DNA of 64,000 nt, taken from positions 186,001 through 250,000 of the forward strand of contig JAGLCJ010000013.1 of assembly GCA_023146255.1 (NCBI GenBank), written 5' to 3'. The translations under genes were made by a program, and so were the position numbers. Shown here one piece after another: positions 8,907 to 20,001 of this stretch. The DNA comes from Alcanivoracaceae bacterium. GTDB lineage: Bacteria; Pseudomonadota; Gammaproteobacteria; Pseudomonadales; Alcanivoracaceae. How positions within the stretch are numbered: the stretch's first letter is position 1; the number at the start of each line of letters is the position of its first letter. The notes beneath the pieces were generated by a model. It was not told where the DNA came from. It worked only from the letters and a program-made list of their open reading frames with translations, and did not search any database.

Positions 8907-11045
8907 ATGACAATTACAATGGCAAGAAAAAATAATTACTCAGCTGCCCGCAGAATTTCGCTGATATTCAGCGCGGCGCTGATGTCTCTGATGACGTCGG
9001 TGGTTTCAGCCGCAACGCTGAAAGACATCAGCTATGCCTCGCTACCGGGTAACCGCCTTGAGGTTCGTCTTTCATTTGACGGAACCCCACCCGAGGTGAA
9101 GGGTTATAGCATTGAGAAGCCGGCGCGGATTGCGCTGGACTTGATCGGTGCAAACAGTGGCCTGTCCAGCAAATATCACAACCTTGGTACTGGCAATGCC
9201 CGCAGTGTCACGGTGGTTGAGGCCAAGGATCGTACTCGCCTGATCGTCAACATGATCCAGCTTCAGGGTTATGAGACCGAGGTGCAGGGCAACGATCTGG
9301 TGCTGCTGCTCGGTGTTGAAAGTGCAAATGGTGCTCAGGTGCAAGCCGCCGCAACTGGAGGTTCAGCTCCCGTGCAGACCGCTGCGTCCCGGGAGGCAGC
9401 CGTGCGTTCGGTCGACTTCCGTCGCGGCTCGCAGGGCGAGGGCCAGATCAACATCAGCTTGTCCTCATCCTCCATTCCGGTGGATGTGCGCGAGGAGGGC
9501 GGCCGAGTGATCGCTCGCTTTGTCGGTGCTGAGCTGCCGAAAGACCTGCATCGTCGCCTCGATGTCACCGACTTCGCTACCCCGGTGAAGTATATCGATA
9601 CCCGCAACGACGGGCAGAGCACCATCATGTCTGTGGAAGCGGACGGCAACTGGGAATATCTGGCGTATCAGGCTGATAATCTGTTCACCATCAACATCAA
9701 GCCGGTTACTCAGGTCGAGGCTGCCAAGCGCAAGAAGGATGCATTCCAGTACACCGGAGAGAAGCTTTCTCTGAGCTTTCAGGACATTGAAGTGCGCTCA
9801 GTGCTGCAGCTTGTTGCAGACTTCACCAGCCTGAACCTTGTCGCTTCTGATACGGTGACCGGCCGGATTACCCTGCGGCTGCAGAATGTACCCTGGGATC
9901 AGGCGCTGGATCTTATCCTCAAGACCAAAGGTTTGGATAAGCGTCAGGTGGGTAATGTTTTGCTGGTTGCGCCGGCCGATGAAATCGCCGCCAGAGAGCA
10001 GCTTGAACTGGAAAGCCAGAAAAAAATTGAGGCGTTGGCGCCACTGCGTACTGAATATGTGCGTATTAACTATGCACGCGCTGCCGATCTGGAAAAGCTG
10101 ATCAAGGCCGAGGGTTCGTTGCTGTCCAGCCGCGGCTCGATTGCCATAGATGAGCGCACCAACACGCTGATTATTCAGGATACTGATCGCAAGCTGGAGG
10201 AAATCCGGGAAGTGATCCAGATTCTGGATATTCAGGTGCAGCAGGTATTGATTGAAGCCCGGGTGGTCATTGCCACCACCGATGTTGCCAAGGAAATGGG
10301 TGTGCGTTGGGGCGGTACCGCCTATCAGGGTAGCCGGCTTGACCGTAGCGGTCGCACGCTGGTGCTGTCGGGCCGGAATGACAACATCTACAACTTCGGC
10401 GAAGGTGCAACAGATCCGGAAGATGATGGCAGTTTTACCTATGAAATCGAACGGCCGCAGGATGCTGTTGTAGATTTTGGTGTGGCCAATGCTGCGGCCA
10501 GCCGTCTGTCAATCGGTCTGGTTGATCGTAACTCTGGCATCATCGATCTTGAGTTGTCTGCGCTGGATTCAGAGGGTCGCGCTGAACTGGTTGCGACTCC
10601 GAAGGTACTGACTGCAGACCAGCAGCCGGCGGTAATCGCTTCTGGTCAGCAGGTTGCCTATCAGCAAGCGACTTCCAGTGGTGCGACGGCGGTGAAATTC
10701 ATTAACGCCGAACTGCGCCTTGAAGTGACACCGGCAATCACTCCGGAAGGCAAGGTCATCATGCGCATCAAGGTCAATAACGACAGCGTTTCGGTGTCCG
10801 GCGCGAACCCGGTAATCGATACCAACCGTGTTGAGACTGCGGTGGTGGTTGCTGACGGCGAAACAGTGGTGCTTGGTGGTATTTTCCAGGAAAACACCAC
10901 TAAACAGGTTCTGAAAACACCATTCCTTGGCGATCTGCCATGGATCGGTCGTCTGTTCCGTAAGGACGTCAGTACTAACGACAAGCAGGAACTGCTGATC
11001 TTCATCACTCCCCGTCTGATCAAGGATGCGGTGGCCGGGAAGTGA
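8907..11045 (+). CDS. pilQ: PilQ, type IV pilus outer-membrane secretin
   Basis: PilQ forms the oligomeric outer-membrane gate through which the pilus fibre passes. The 712-residue protein has a signal peptide (ending about SVVSA), two AMIN peptidoglycan-binding domains (about 30-270), an STN/N0 domain (LSLSFQDIEVRSVLQLVADF), an N1 domain (YVRINYARAADLEKLIKA, DERTNTLIIQDT) and the secretin domain with VATPKVLTADQQPA and the C-terminal VVLGGIF and LPWIGRLFR motifs. It is the last pil gene. Its end is followed 10 bases later by the preferred aroK start, so pil and aro genes are probably co-transcribed. Confidence 0.97.
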   Translation: MTITMARKNNYSAARRISLIFSAALMSLMTSVVSAATLKDISYASLPGNRLEVRLSFDGTPPEVKGYSIEKPARIALDLIGANSGLSSKYHNLGTGNARSVTVVEAKDRTRLIVNMIQLQGYETEVQGNDLVLLLGVESANGAQVQAAATGGSAPVQTAASREAAVRSVDFRRGSQGEGQINISLSSSSIPVDVREEGGRVIARFVGAELPKDLHRRLDVTDFATPVKYIDTRNDGQSTIMSVEADGNWEYLAYQADNLFTINIKPVTQVEAAKRKKDAFQYTGEKLSLSFQDIEVRSVLQLVADFTSLNLVASDTVTGRITLRLQNVPWDQALDLILKTKGLDKRQVGNVLLVAPADEIAAREQLELESQKKIEALAPLRTEYVRINYARAADLEKLIKAEGSLLSSRGSIAIDERTNTLIIQDTDRKLEEIREVIQILDIQVQQVLIEARVVIATTDVAKEMGVRWGGTAYQGSRLDRSGRTLVLSGRNDNIYNFGEGATDPEDDGSFTYEIERPQDAVVDFGVANAAASRLSIGLVDRNSGIIDLELSALDSEGRAELVATPKVLTADQQPAVIASGQQVAYQQATSSGATAVKFINAELRLEVTPAITPEGKVIMRIKVNNDSVSVSGANPVIDTNRVETAVVVADGETVVLGGIFQENTTKQVLKTPFLGDLPWIGRLFRKDVSTNDKQELLIFITPRLIKDAVAGK

Positions 11046-11055
11046 TGCGGGACGC

Positions 11056-11586
11056 ATGAGTGATGCTACGCCAGGCATTTTCCTGATCGGGCCCATGGGT
11101 GCTGGAAAAAGCACTCTGGGCCGTCATCTTGCCCATATACTCAAACGGCCCTTTTACGATTCCGACAAGGTGATTGAGGATCGTACCGGGGCCGATATTC
11201 CCTGGATATTTGATGTCGAAGGTGAGGCCGGTTTTCGTCGTCGCGAAGAAGAGGTGATTGACGAGTTAACGGCCCTGCCCGGTATTGTTCTGGCCACTGG
11301 CGGCGGCGTTGTCATGCGCGAGCCGAACCGAAGGCATTTGCATGATCGCGGGGTGGTGATCTACCTCTGGACGCCGGTTGAAGTGCAGCTTGCCCGTACC
11401 CGGCAGGACCGAAACAGACCGCTGTTGCAGCAGCCTGACCCGGAAGGGGTTCTGCGACGTTTGTTTGAGGTGCGTGACCCGCTGTACCGGGAAACCTGTC
11501 ACCATGTTGTGCCCACGTCGTCCGGCAACTTGCGCAAGGTGTCGGACCAGGTGCTTGGTTGTCTCGGTATCGAAGCGGCCGGATAA
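11056..11586 (+). CDS. aroK: Shikimate kinase
   Basis: The enzyme phosphorylates shikimate at the 3-hydroxyl in the chorismate pathway. Walker A is GPMGAGKST (residues 12-20), the shikimate-binding segment includes DSDKVIE and GFRRREEEV, and the GGGVV loop is present (LATGGGVVMRE). RNRPLL in the lid holds the catalytic Arg. The 176-residue form from ATG 11056 (MSDATPGIFLIGP) is preferred to an in-frame ATG at 11026 that would overlap pilQ. The aroK-aroB pair behind pilQ is widely conserved in gammaproteobacteria. Confidence 0.96.
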   Translation: MSDATPGIFLIGPMGAGKSTLGRHLAHILKRPFYDSDKVIEDRTGADIPWIFDVEGEAGFRRREEEVIDELTALPGIVLATGGGVVMREPNRRHLHDRGVVIYLWTPVEVQLARTRQDRNRPLLQQPDPEGVLRRLFEVRDPLYRETCHHVVPTSSGNLRKVSDQVLGCLGIEAAG

Positions 11587-11613
11587 TGGCCGCTCCCGGC
11601 CCGGAGGACCTGC

Positions 11614-12699
11614 ATGCTTACCCTCAACGTTGCGTTATCTGAGCGCAGCTACCCTATCTATATTGGCAAGGGTCTGATCGACGGCGACTTGTTGCGTCGC
11701 CATGTTCGTGCCCGGCAGGTACTGGTGGTGACCAACACCACCATTGCGCCGCTTTATCTCGACCGGGTGATTGCCGCCCTGTCGGGGCTACAGGTGGATA
11801 CCCTGCAGCTTCCTGATGGCGAAAAGTTCAAGACCCTGTCTGTGCTGGAGCAGGTTTTTGACAAGTTACTGGAAGCACGCCACGCCCGCACCACGACACT
11901 GATCGCGCTGGGAGGCGGGGTGGTTGGTGACATGGTGGGCTTTGCTGCGGCCTGTTATCAGCGTGGCGTTGATTTCATTCAGGTGCCTACAACATTGCTG
12001 GCTCAGGTCGATTCATCCGTGGGTGGCAAGACTGCGGTGAATCATCCTCGTGGTAAAAATATGATCGGTGCTTTCCATCAGCCGAAAGCGGTAATTATTG
12101 ATACTGATGTGTTGAGTACGCTGCCCGCGCGTGAGTTTTCTGCGGGGCTGGCGGAGGTCATCAAATACGGATTGATTCGTGATCGGGAATTCTATCGCTG
12201 GATAACAGTCAACATCGATGCGCTGCTTGCCCGTGACCCGGCGTTGCTGTCCGAGGCAATTTTGCGCAGCTGTCAGAACAAGGCGGATATTGTCGCAGAA
12301 GATGAAACCGAACAGGGCAGCAGGGCATTGCTGAACCTTGGCCACACCTTTGGTCATGCAATCGAAACTGCCACCGGCTATACCAGTTGGCTGCATGGTG
12401 AAGCGGTTGCTGCAGGCATGGTTATGGCTGCGCAGCTGTCTGTGGAGCTCGGCTGGTTGGCGCAGGATGAGGTCGATGGCCTGGCGGGTATTCTTGCGCG
12501 TGCGAAACTGCCAGTGAGACCGCCTCAGGGCATGAGTGCAAGGCAGTGCCGGGAGCTGATGGCGTTGGACAAGAAAGTGCATGATGGCAGTCTGCGACTG
12601 GTGTTGCTGCGTGCGATTGGCGATGGCGTAGTCACCGCGGATTATGATGAAGCCGTGTTGATGCGGATGCTGGAACGCGACTGCGTAGCGGGAGACTGA
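11614..12699 (+). CDS. aroB: 3-dehydroquinate synthase
   Basis: This NAD+- and metal-dependent enzyme makes 3-dehydroquinate from DAHP, the second step of the shikimate pathway. The 361-residue protein shows the NAD-binding stretch LIALGGGVVGDMVGFAA, the substrate loop PTTLLAQVDSSVGGKTAVNH, and metal ligands in AEVIKYGLI, LNLGHTFGHAIE and WLHGEAVAAGM. The ATG has a GGAGG ribosome site. It lies 27 bases after aroK and two bases before the SPOR gene, so all three are likely one unit. Confidence 0.97.
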   Translation: MLTLNVALSERSYPIYIGKGLIDGDLLRRHVRARQVLVVTNTTIAPLYLDRVIAALSGLQVDTLQLPDGEKFKTLSVLEQVFDKLLEARHARTTTLIALGGGVVGDMVGFAAACYQRGVDFIQVPTTLLAQVDSSVGGKTAVNHPRGKNMIGAFHQPKAVIIDTDVLSTLPAREFSAGLAEVIKYGLIRDREFYRWITVNIDALLARDPALLSEAILRSCQNKADIVAEDETEQGSRALLNLGHTFGHAIETATGYTSWLHGEAVAAGMVMAAQLSVELGWLAQDEVDGLAGILARAKLPVRPPQGMSARQCRELMALDKKVHDGSLRLVLLRAIGDGVVTADYDEAVLMRMLERDCVAGD

Positions 12700-12701
12700 G
12701 A

Positions 12702-13949
<1,248 letters not shown>

Positions 13950-13990
13950 AGCTCCGGGCAGGCTGGAAAGTCCGGCGAGAAGCTGTTCAT

Positions 13991-14019
13991 TTGTCCGCTT
14001 CGGGTCCAATGTGTAGAAT
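13991..14019 (+). promoter_or_regulatory. Candidate sigma-70 promoter of gltBD
   Basis: TTGTCC (13991-13996) and TAGAAT (14014-14019) are spaced by 17 bases, about 80 bases upstream of the gltB start. Motif match only. Confidence 0.45.
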
Positions 14020-14101
14020 GTGCTTCCTTTTTCGCCGACGGTTTCGGCGAAGTCGCCACCGCCTTCTGTAAGTCTCTGAATTTCAAAGAGGAATGATGTT
14101 A

Positions 14102-17100
14102 ATGCAGCAGAATCCGACGCTGGTGCGCGGGCTCTATGAGCCCGGAGAATTCCGTGACAACTGCGGCTTTGGCCTGATTGCCCATATGGAAGGCAAGGCC
14201 AGCCATCAGTTGCTGCAAACCGCGATTGAAGCGCTGACCTGCATGACCCACCGCGGTGGTATCAACGCTGACGGCAAAACCGGTGATGGTTGTGGTCTGT
14301 TGCTGCAAAAGCCGGACTCGTTCTTCCGCAAAGTAGCTGCCGAGCTGGGCGTGACCCTGCCGACCAGCTATGGCGCCGGCATGATTTTCGTCAACCCCGA
14401 CGTCGACAAGGCCGCCGCGCAGAAAGCGGTTATTGATGAAGAGCTGCGTGCTCAGGGGCTTGAGGTGTTGGGCTGGCGCGATGTGCCGACCGATCCTTCC
14501 TGTCTTGGTCCGATTGCACTCGAATCGCTGCCGGGCTTTGCCCAGGTGCTGATCGGTGGCGCTGATCTGAATGCTGCCGATCTGAATCGCAAACTTTTCT
14601 TTGCCCGTCGTCGTGCTGAAAACCGCATCGAGAATGATGGCTGCTTCTACGTCTGTTCGCTGTCTTCCACCGTCATCGCCTATAAAGGCCTGATGATGCC
14701 GGTGGATCTGCCGCGCTTCTTCCCGGATCTTGGTGATGAGGCGATGCAAACTGCCATCGTGGTATTTCACCAGCGCTTCTCCACCAACACCATGCCGCGC
14801 TGGCCATTGGCGCAGCCGTTCCGTTATCTCGCCCACAATGGCGAGATCAACACCATTGAAGGTAACCGTAACTGGTCGGTAGCGCGGACGCCGAAATTCG
14901 TCAGTGACTTGCTGCCGGAACTCGATAGCCTGACGCCACTTGTCAACCGCACCGGTTCCGACTCGTCGAGCATGGATAACATGCTGGAAGTGCTGATTCA
15001 TGGTGGCATGGACATGTTCCGCGCCGTGCGCATGATGGTGCCGCCGGCCTGGCAGAACGTCGAGTCGATGGATGCTGACCTGCGTGCCTTTTATGAATAC
15101 AACTCCATGCATATGGAGCCGTGGGACGGCCCTGCCGGTATCGTACTGACCGACGGCCGCTACGCGGTCTGTCTGCTTGACCGTAATGGTCTGCGCCCGG
15201 CCCGTTGGGTCATCACCAAAAACGGTTTCATCACGCTGTCGTCGGAAGTCGGTGTGCACGGCTACCAGCCGGAAGATGTGGTTGCCAAGGGCCGTGTCGG
15301 GCCGGGCCAGATTCTGGCCATTGATACCGAAACCGGTGAGCTGCTCAAGCACTCCGATATTGATAACCGTCTGAAGGTCCGTCATCCGTACCGCAAGTGG
15401 CTGAAAGAAAATGCCCTGCGCATCGAGGCTGATTACGACACTGAAGTCGAGCGACTTGACGAAATCGGTTCCGATCAGCTGCTGGCCTATCAGAAGCTGT
15501 TCCAGGTGACGTTTGAAGAGCGCGATCAGGTGCTGCGTCCGCTGGCCGAAGCCGGCCAGGAGGCCGTTGGCTCGATGGGTGACGACACGCCGATGGCGGT
15601 ACTGTCGCAGCGGCAGCGCCCGCTCTATGACTTTTTCCGCCAGCAGTTTGCTCAGGTGACCAACCCGCCGATTGATCCGCTGCGTGAAGCGATCGTCATG
15701 TCGCTGGAAACCTGTGTCGGTGCCGAACGTAACATGTTCGAGGAAACCGCCGACCATGCTGACCGGGCGATTCTGTCGACGCCGATTCTGTCGCATTCAA
15801 AGTTTGCCAACCTGCTGCGCATCGACCGCCCGGGGTACAGTGCCGAGCGTATTTCCCTGCACTATGATCCGGCCATCGGTCTGAAGCAGGCGGTGCTGAA
15901 TATTTGTGATCAGGCGGAAGCGGCTGTTCGCGCCGGCAAGGTGCTGATGGTGCTGTCTGATTACGGCATTACCCAGGATCGGCTCACCGTACATGCATTG
16001 ATGGCCACCGGCGCGGTGCATCACCGCCTGACCGTCAAGGGTCTGCGTTGCAGTTCGAACATTGTTGTTGAAACTGCCACCACCCGTGATCCGCATCACT
16101 TTGCCGTGCTGTTCGGTTTCGGTGCCACAGCCGTGTACCCGTATCTGGCCTATGACGTGATTGCTGATATGGTTCGCTCCGGCGAACTGATTGGCGACGC
16201 TATTGAGCTGCAGAAGAACTTCCGCAAGGGCATCAACAAGGGCCTGCTGAAGATCATCTCGAAGATGGGGATCTCGACGATTGCCTCCTATCGTGGTGCT
16301 CAGTTGTTCGAAATCATCGGGATTGCCGACGAAGTCGTCGATATCTGTTTCCATGGTGCGGCCAGCCGTATCGCCGGTGCGGATTTCTCCGACTTCGAGG
16401 AGGATCAGCGGATTCTCCGTGGCGATGCATGGAAACAGCGCAAGCCGATTGATGCTGGCGGCGCGTTGAAGTTTATCTACGGCAAGGAATACCACGCCTT
16501 TAATCCGGATGTGGTGCATGCGATTCACAAGGCGGTGAATTCCGGTGACTACAATGATTACCTGGAGTTTGCGGCTCTGGTGAATGATCGCGGTGTCGCT
16601 ACGCTGCGCGACCTGTTCCACCTCAAGGCGGACGTCAAGCCGCTGGCGCTGGATGATGTTGAACCGATTGAAGCAATCCTGCCGCGCTTTGATTCTGCGG
16701 GCATGTCGTTGGGTGCCCTGTCTCCGGAAGCGCACGAAGCCATTGCCACGGCGATGAACCGCCTTGGCGGTCGTTCGAACTCCGGTGAAGGTGGTGAAGA
16801 CCCGGCCCGTTTCGGTACCGAGCGTGTTTCCAAAATCAAGCAGGTGGCCTCCGGTCGTTTCGGTGTGACCCCGCATTATCTGGTCAACGCTGAAGTTCTG
16901 CAGATCAAGGTGGCGCAGGGCGCCAAGCCAGGCGAGGGCGGTCAGTTGCCGGGCGGCAAGGTCAATGAACTGATTGCCCGTCTGCGTCATTCGGTGCCCG
17001 GGGTGACGCTGATTTCGCCGCCGCCGCATCACGATATTTATTCGATTGAGGATCTGGCCCAGCTGATCTTTGACCTCAAGCAGGTCAACCCGGATGCGCT

Positions 17101-18565
17101 GGTGTCAGTGAAGCTGGTTTCCGAACCGGGCGTCGGCACCATTGCTGCCGGTGTGGCGAAGGCCTATGCCGATCTGATCACCATCTCTGGTTACGACGGC
17201 GGCACCGCTGCCAGTCCGCTGACCTCGATCCGTTATGCCGGCTCGCCGTGGGAGTTGGGCCTGTCGGAAGCGCATCAGGCGCTGCGCATGAACGATCTGC
17301 GCGGCAAGGTGCGGCTGCAAACCGATGGCGGTTTGAAGACCGGTCTGGATGTTATCAAGGCGGCCATTCTCGGTGCCGAATCGTTTGGTTTCGGTACTGT
17401 TCCTATGGTGGTGCTGGGCTGTAAATACCTGCGCATTTGCCATTTGAATAACTGTGCCACCGGGGTTGCCACCCAGCGCGATGACCTGCGCAAGAACCAC
17501 TTTATCGGCGCACCGGAAATGCTGATGAACTACTTCCGCTTTGTTGCCGAAGAAGTGCGTCACCTGCTGGCGGCACTGGGTGTGCGTTCGCTGGCGGAGC
17601 TGATTGGTCGCACTGATCTGCTTACCATCAGTGAAGGCCTGACGCCACGTCAGGGCAAGCTGAACCTGCTGCCGATCCTGCGCAACGACAATGTATCGGC
17701 GGACAAGCCACAGTTCTGCGATAGCAAGCGCAATGCACCGTTTGATAAAGGCGAGCTGGCCGAGCAGATGGTGGCGGACATGCTGCCGGCGATCGAGAAT
17801 CGCACCGGCGGCTCGTTCCATTACCGCATCACCAACTGCAACCGTTCCATCGGAGCCCGCCTGTCCGGTGAGATTGCCAAGCGTTACGGCAACCTGGATA
17901 TGGAAAAGACACCGCTGCGCGTACGCCTGACCGGCACCGCCGGGCAGAGCTTTGGCGTGTTCAATGCCGGTGGTCTGCATCTGTATCTGGAAGGCGATGC
18001 CAACGATTATGTTGGTAAAGGCATGGCCGGCGGCCGTATTGTGATTGCGCCGCCGAAAGTCAGCAGCTTTGCCAGCCAGGATACCGCCATTGTCGGCAAT
18101 ACCTGTCTGTATGGTGCCACCGGCGGCAAGCTGCTCGCGGCGGGTACTGCAGGTGAGCGCTTTGCGGTGCGTAACTCCGGTGCCCACGCCGTTGTTGAAG
18201 GCGCTGGAGATCACTGCTGCGAGTACATGACCGGTGGCTGTGTCACCGTGCTGGGTCGCACCGGGGTGAACTTTGGTGCCGGCATGACCGGTGGCTTTGC
18301 CTATGTGCTGGATGAGCACAATGATTTCTTCGACCGCATTAACCCCGAGCTGATCGAGCTGCACCGGATCAGCACCGAGGCGACCGAGGCACATCGCAGT
18401 CATCTGCTGCGGGTGATTCGCGAATATGTGGAAGAAACCGGCAGCGTCTGGGGTCAGCACATCCTCGATAACTTCGATGCGATGAGCCGCAAGTTCTGGC
18501 TGGTGAAGCCGAAGGCGGCCAATCTGGCCCATCTGCTGAAAAGCACCCGCGCCAATCCGGCCTGA
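14102..18565 (+). CDS. gltB: Glutamate synthase (NADPH), large subunit
   Basis: The large subunit hydrolyses glutamine and transfers ammonia through a tunnel to 2-oxoglutarate, giving glutamate. The nucleophile Cys follows a short propeptide (RGLYEPGEFRDN then CGFGLIAHM) that is cleaved to free it. The central and FMN domains follow (GRSNSGEGGEDPARFG, ISGYDGGTAASPL), with the 3Fe-4S cysteines in CKYLRICHLNNCATGVATQR. The C-terminal GXGXG beta-helix is present (GGLHLYLEGDANDYVGKGM). ATG 14102 has GAGGA nine bases upstream; in-frame ATGs at 14093 and 14096 sit too close to it. Length about 1487 residues, normal. It is 14 bases ahead of gltD. Confidence 0.97.
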   Translation: MQQNPTLVRGLYEPGEFRDNCGFGLIAHMEGKASHQLLQTAIEALTCMTHRGGINADGKTGDGCGLLLQKPDSFFRKVAAELGVTLPTSYGAGMIFVNPDVDKAAAQKAVIDEELRAQGLEVLGWRDVPTDPSCLGPIALESLPGFAQVLIGGADLNAADLNRKLFFARRRAENRIENDGCFYVCSLSSTVIAYKGLMMPVDLPRFFPDLGDEAMQTAIVVFHQRFSTNTMPRWPLAQPFRYLAHNGEINTIEGNRNWSVARTPKFVSDLLPELDSLTPLVNRTGSDSSSMDNMLEVLIHGGMDMFRAVRMMVPPAWQNVESMDADLRAFYEYNSMHMEPWDGPAGIVLTDGRYAVCLLDRNGLRPARWVITKNGFITLSSEVGVHGYQPEDVVAKGRVGPGQILAIDTETGELLKHSDIDNRLKVRHPYRKWLKENALRIEADYDTEVERLDEIGSDQLLAYQKLFQVTFEERDQVLRPLAEAGQEAVGSMGDDTPMAVLSQRQRPLYDFFRQQFAQVTNPPIDPLREAIVMSLETCVGAERNMFEETADHADRAILSTPILSHSKFANLLRIDRPGYSAERISLHYDPAIGLKQAVLNICDQAEAAVRAGKVLMVLSDYGITQDRLTVHALMATGAVHHRLTVKGLRCSSNIVVETATTRDPHHFAVLFGFGATAVYPYLAYDVIADMVRSGELIGDAIELQKNFRKGINKGLLKIISKMGISTIASYRGAQLFEIIGIADEVVDICFHGAASRIAGADFSDFEEDQRILRGDAWKQRKPIDAGGALKFIYGKEYHAFNPDVVHAIHKAVNSGDYNDYLEFAALVNDRGVATLRDLFHLKADVKPLALDDVEPIEAILPRFDSAGMSLGALSPEAHEAIATAMNRLGGRSNSGEGGEDPARFGTERVSKIKQVASGRFGVTPHYLVNAEVLQIKVAQGAKPGEGGQLPGGKVNELIARLRHSVPGVTLISPPPHHDIYSIEDLAQLIFDLKQVNPDALVSVKLVSEPGVGTIAAGVAKAYADLITISGYDGGTAASPLTSIRYAGSPWELGLSEAHQALRMNDLRGKVRLQTDGGLKTGLDVIKAAILGAESFGFGTVPMVVLGCKYLRICHLNNCATGVATQRDDLRKNHFIGAPEMLMNYFRFVAEEVRHLLAALGVRSLAELIGRTDLLTISEGLTPRQGKLNLLPILRNDNVSADKPQFCDSKRNAPFDKGELAEQMVADMLPAIENRTGGSFHYRITNCNRSIGARLSGEIAKRYGNLDMEKTPLRVRLTGTAGQSFGVFNAGGLHLYLEGDANDYVGKGMAGGRIVIAPPKVSSFASQDTAIVGNTCLYGATGGKLLAAGTAGERFAVRNSGAHAVVEGAGDHCCEYMTGGCVTVLGRTGVNFGAGMTGGFAYVLDEHNDFFDRINPELIELHRISTEATEAHRSHLLRVIREYVEETGSVWGQHILDNFDAMSRKFWLVKPKAANLAHLLKSTRANPA

Positions 18566-18579
18566 TGAGGTAGAGAGCG

Positions 18580-20001
18580 ATGGCTGAACGACTGAGCAAT
18601 GATTTCCAGTTTCTGGATGTGCCGCGGAAAGATCCGAAGAAAAAGGACATTTCCCTGCGCAAGGACCGTTACGAGGAAATCTACTACCCGTTCGAAACCC
18701 GGGAAGTGGAACATCAGGCACATCGTTGCCTGGAGTGCGGTAACCCCTATTGCGAGTGGAAGTGCCCGGTTCACAACTACATCCCGAACTGGTTGAAGCT
18801 GATTTCCGAAGGCAACCTGATGGAAGCGGTGGAGCTGTGTCACCAGACCAACTCGCTGCCGGAAGTGTGCGGTCGGGTCTGCCCGCAGGATCGTCTGTGC
18901 GAGGGCGCCTGCACCCTGAATGATGGCTTCGGTGCCGTCACCATCGGTTCCGCCGAGAAATACATTACCGATACTGCCATTGCCATGGGCTGGCGCCCGG
19001 ATATGTCGAAGGTTGTGCCCACCGGCAAAAAGGTGGCGGTGATTGGTGCCGGCCCTGCCGGCATCGGCTGCGCCGACGTGCTGGTACGCAGCGGGGTCAA
19101 ACCGGTGGTATTTGATCGTTACCCGGAAATTGGTGGTCTGCTGACCTTCGGTATTCCCGAGTTCAAGCTGGAAAAGCCGGTGATGGCCAAGCGCCGGGAG
19201 ATTTTCGAAGGCATGGGCATTGAGTTCCGCCTCAATACTGAAATCGGCCGCGATGTCAGCATCGATGAGTTGCTGGAAGAATTTGATGCGGTGTTCATGG
19301 GCATGGGCACCTACACCTACATGAAAGGCGGTTTCCCCGGCGAAGATCTTGCCGGTGTTCACGATGCGCTGCCGTTCCTGATTTCCAGTGCCAATCGCAA
19401 TCTCGGTTTCGAGAAAGACGCTGCCGACTTCATTGGTGTCAGCGGCAAGCGTGTGGTGGTGCTCGGTGGTGGTGATACCGCCATGGACTGTAATCGCACC
19501 TCTATTCGTCAGGGCGCTGCCAGCGTGGTTTGCGCTTACCGTCGTGACGAGGAAAACATGCCGGGTTCGCGTCGCGAAGTATCCAACGCTCGCGAAGAAG
19601 GTGTGCAGTTCCTGTTTAACCGCCAGCCGATTGAAATTGTCGGTGAGAACGGCAAGGTTACCGGCGTCAAGGTAGTCGAAACCCGCCTTGGTGAAGCAGA
19701 CGCCAATGGCCGTCGCCGTCCGGAGCCGATCCCGGGCAGTGAAACTGTTTTGCCGGCGGATGCAGTGCTGATTGCTTTCGGCTTCCGTCCCAGCCCGGCG
19801 GACTGGTTCGATAGCAAGGGCATTGCCACCGACGAGTCCGGTCGTGTCCGCGCCGCTGAGAAACAGAAGTTCCCGTTCCAGACCGCCAACGAGAAGGTCT
19901 TTGCCGGTGGCGATATGGTGCGTGGTTCTGATCTGGTGGTTACCGCGATCTGGGAAGGCCGTGAAGCGGCCAAGGGTATTCTCGACTATCTGGATGTCTG
20001 A
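18580..20001 (+). CDS. gltD: Glutamate synthase (NADPH), small subunit
   Basis: The small subunit takes electrons from NADPH through FAD and two 4Fe-4S clusters to the large subunit. N-terminal cysteine clusters HRCLECGNPYCEWKCPVH and CGRVCPQDRLCEGAC bind Fe-S. The FAD-binding fingerprint is VAVIGAGPAGIGCADVL and the NADPH one VVVLGGGDTAMDC. The C-terminal FAGGDMVRGSDLVV closes the FAD site. At 473 residues it is full length. The stop TGA shares its last base with the hemE start codon (TGATG), so hemE may be translationally coupled. Confidence 0.97.
   Translation: MAERLSNDFQFLDVPRKDPKKKDISLRKDRYEEIYYPFETREVEHQAHRCLECGNPYCEWKCPVHNYIPNWLKLISEGNLMEAVELCHQTNSLPEVCGRVCPQDRLCEGACTLNDGFGAVTIGSAEKYITDTAIAMGWRPDMSKVVPTGKKVAVIGAGPAGIGCADVLVRSGVKPVVFDRYPEIGGLLTFGIPEFKLEKPVMAKRREIFEGMGIEFRLNTEIGRDVSIDELLEEFDAVFMGMGTYTYMKGGFPGEDLAGVHDALPFLISSANRNLGFEKDAADFIGVSGKRVVVLGGGDTAMDCNRTSIRQGAASVVCAYRRDEENMPGSRREVSNAREEGVQFLFNRQPIEIVGENGKVTGVKVVETRLGEADANGRRRPEPIPGSETVLPADAVLIAFGFRPSPADWFDSKGIATDESGRVRAAEKQKFPFQTANEKVFAGGDMVRGSDLVVTAIWEGREAAKGILDYLDV

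Noticed and set aside
14099..15796. Minus-strand ORF of 565 codons opposite gltB
   Set aside because: Shadow of gltB: no family features, and gltB on the other strand is unambiguous. Similar long shadows occur opposite gltB (15797-17032, 17105-18721) and leuA.
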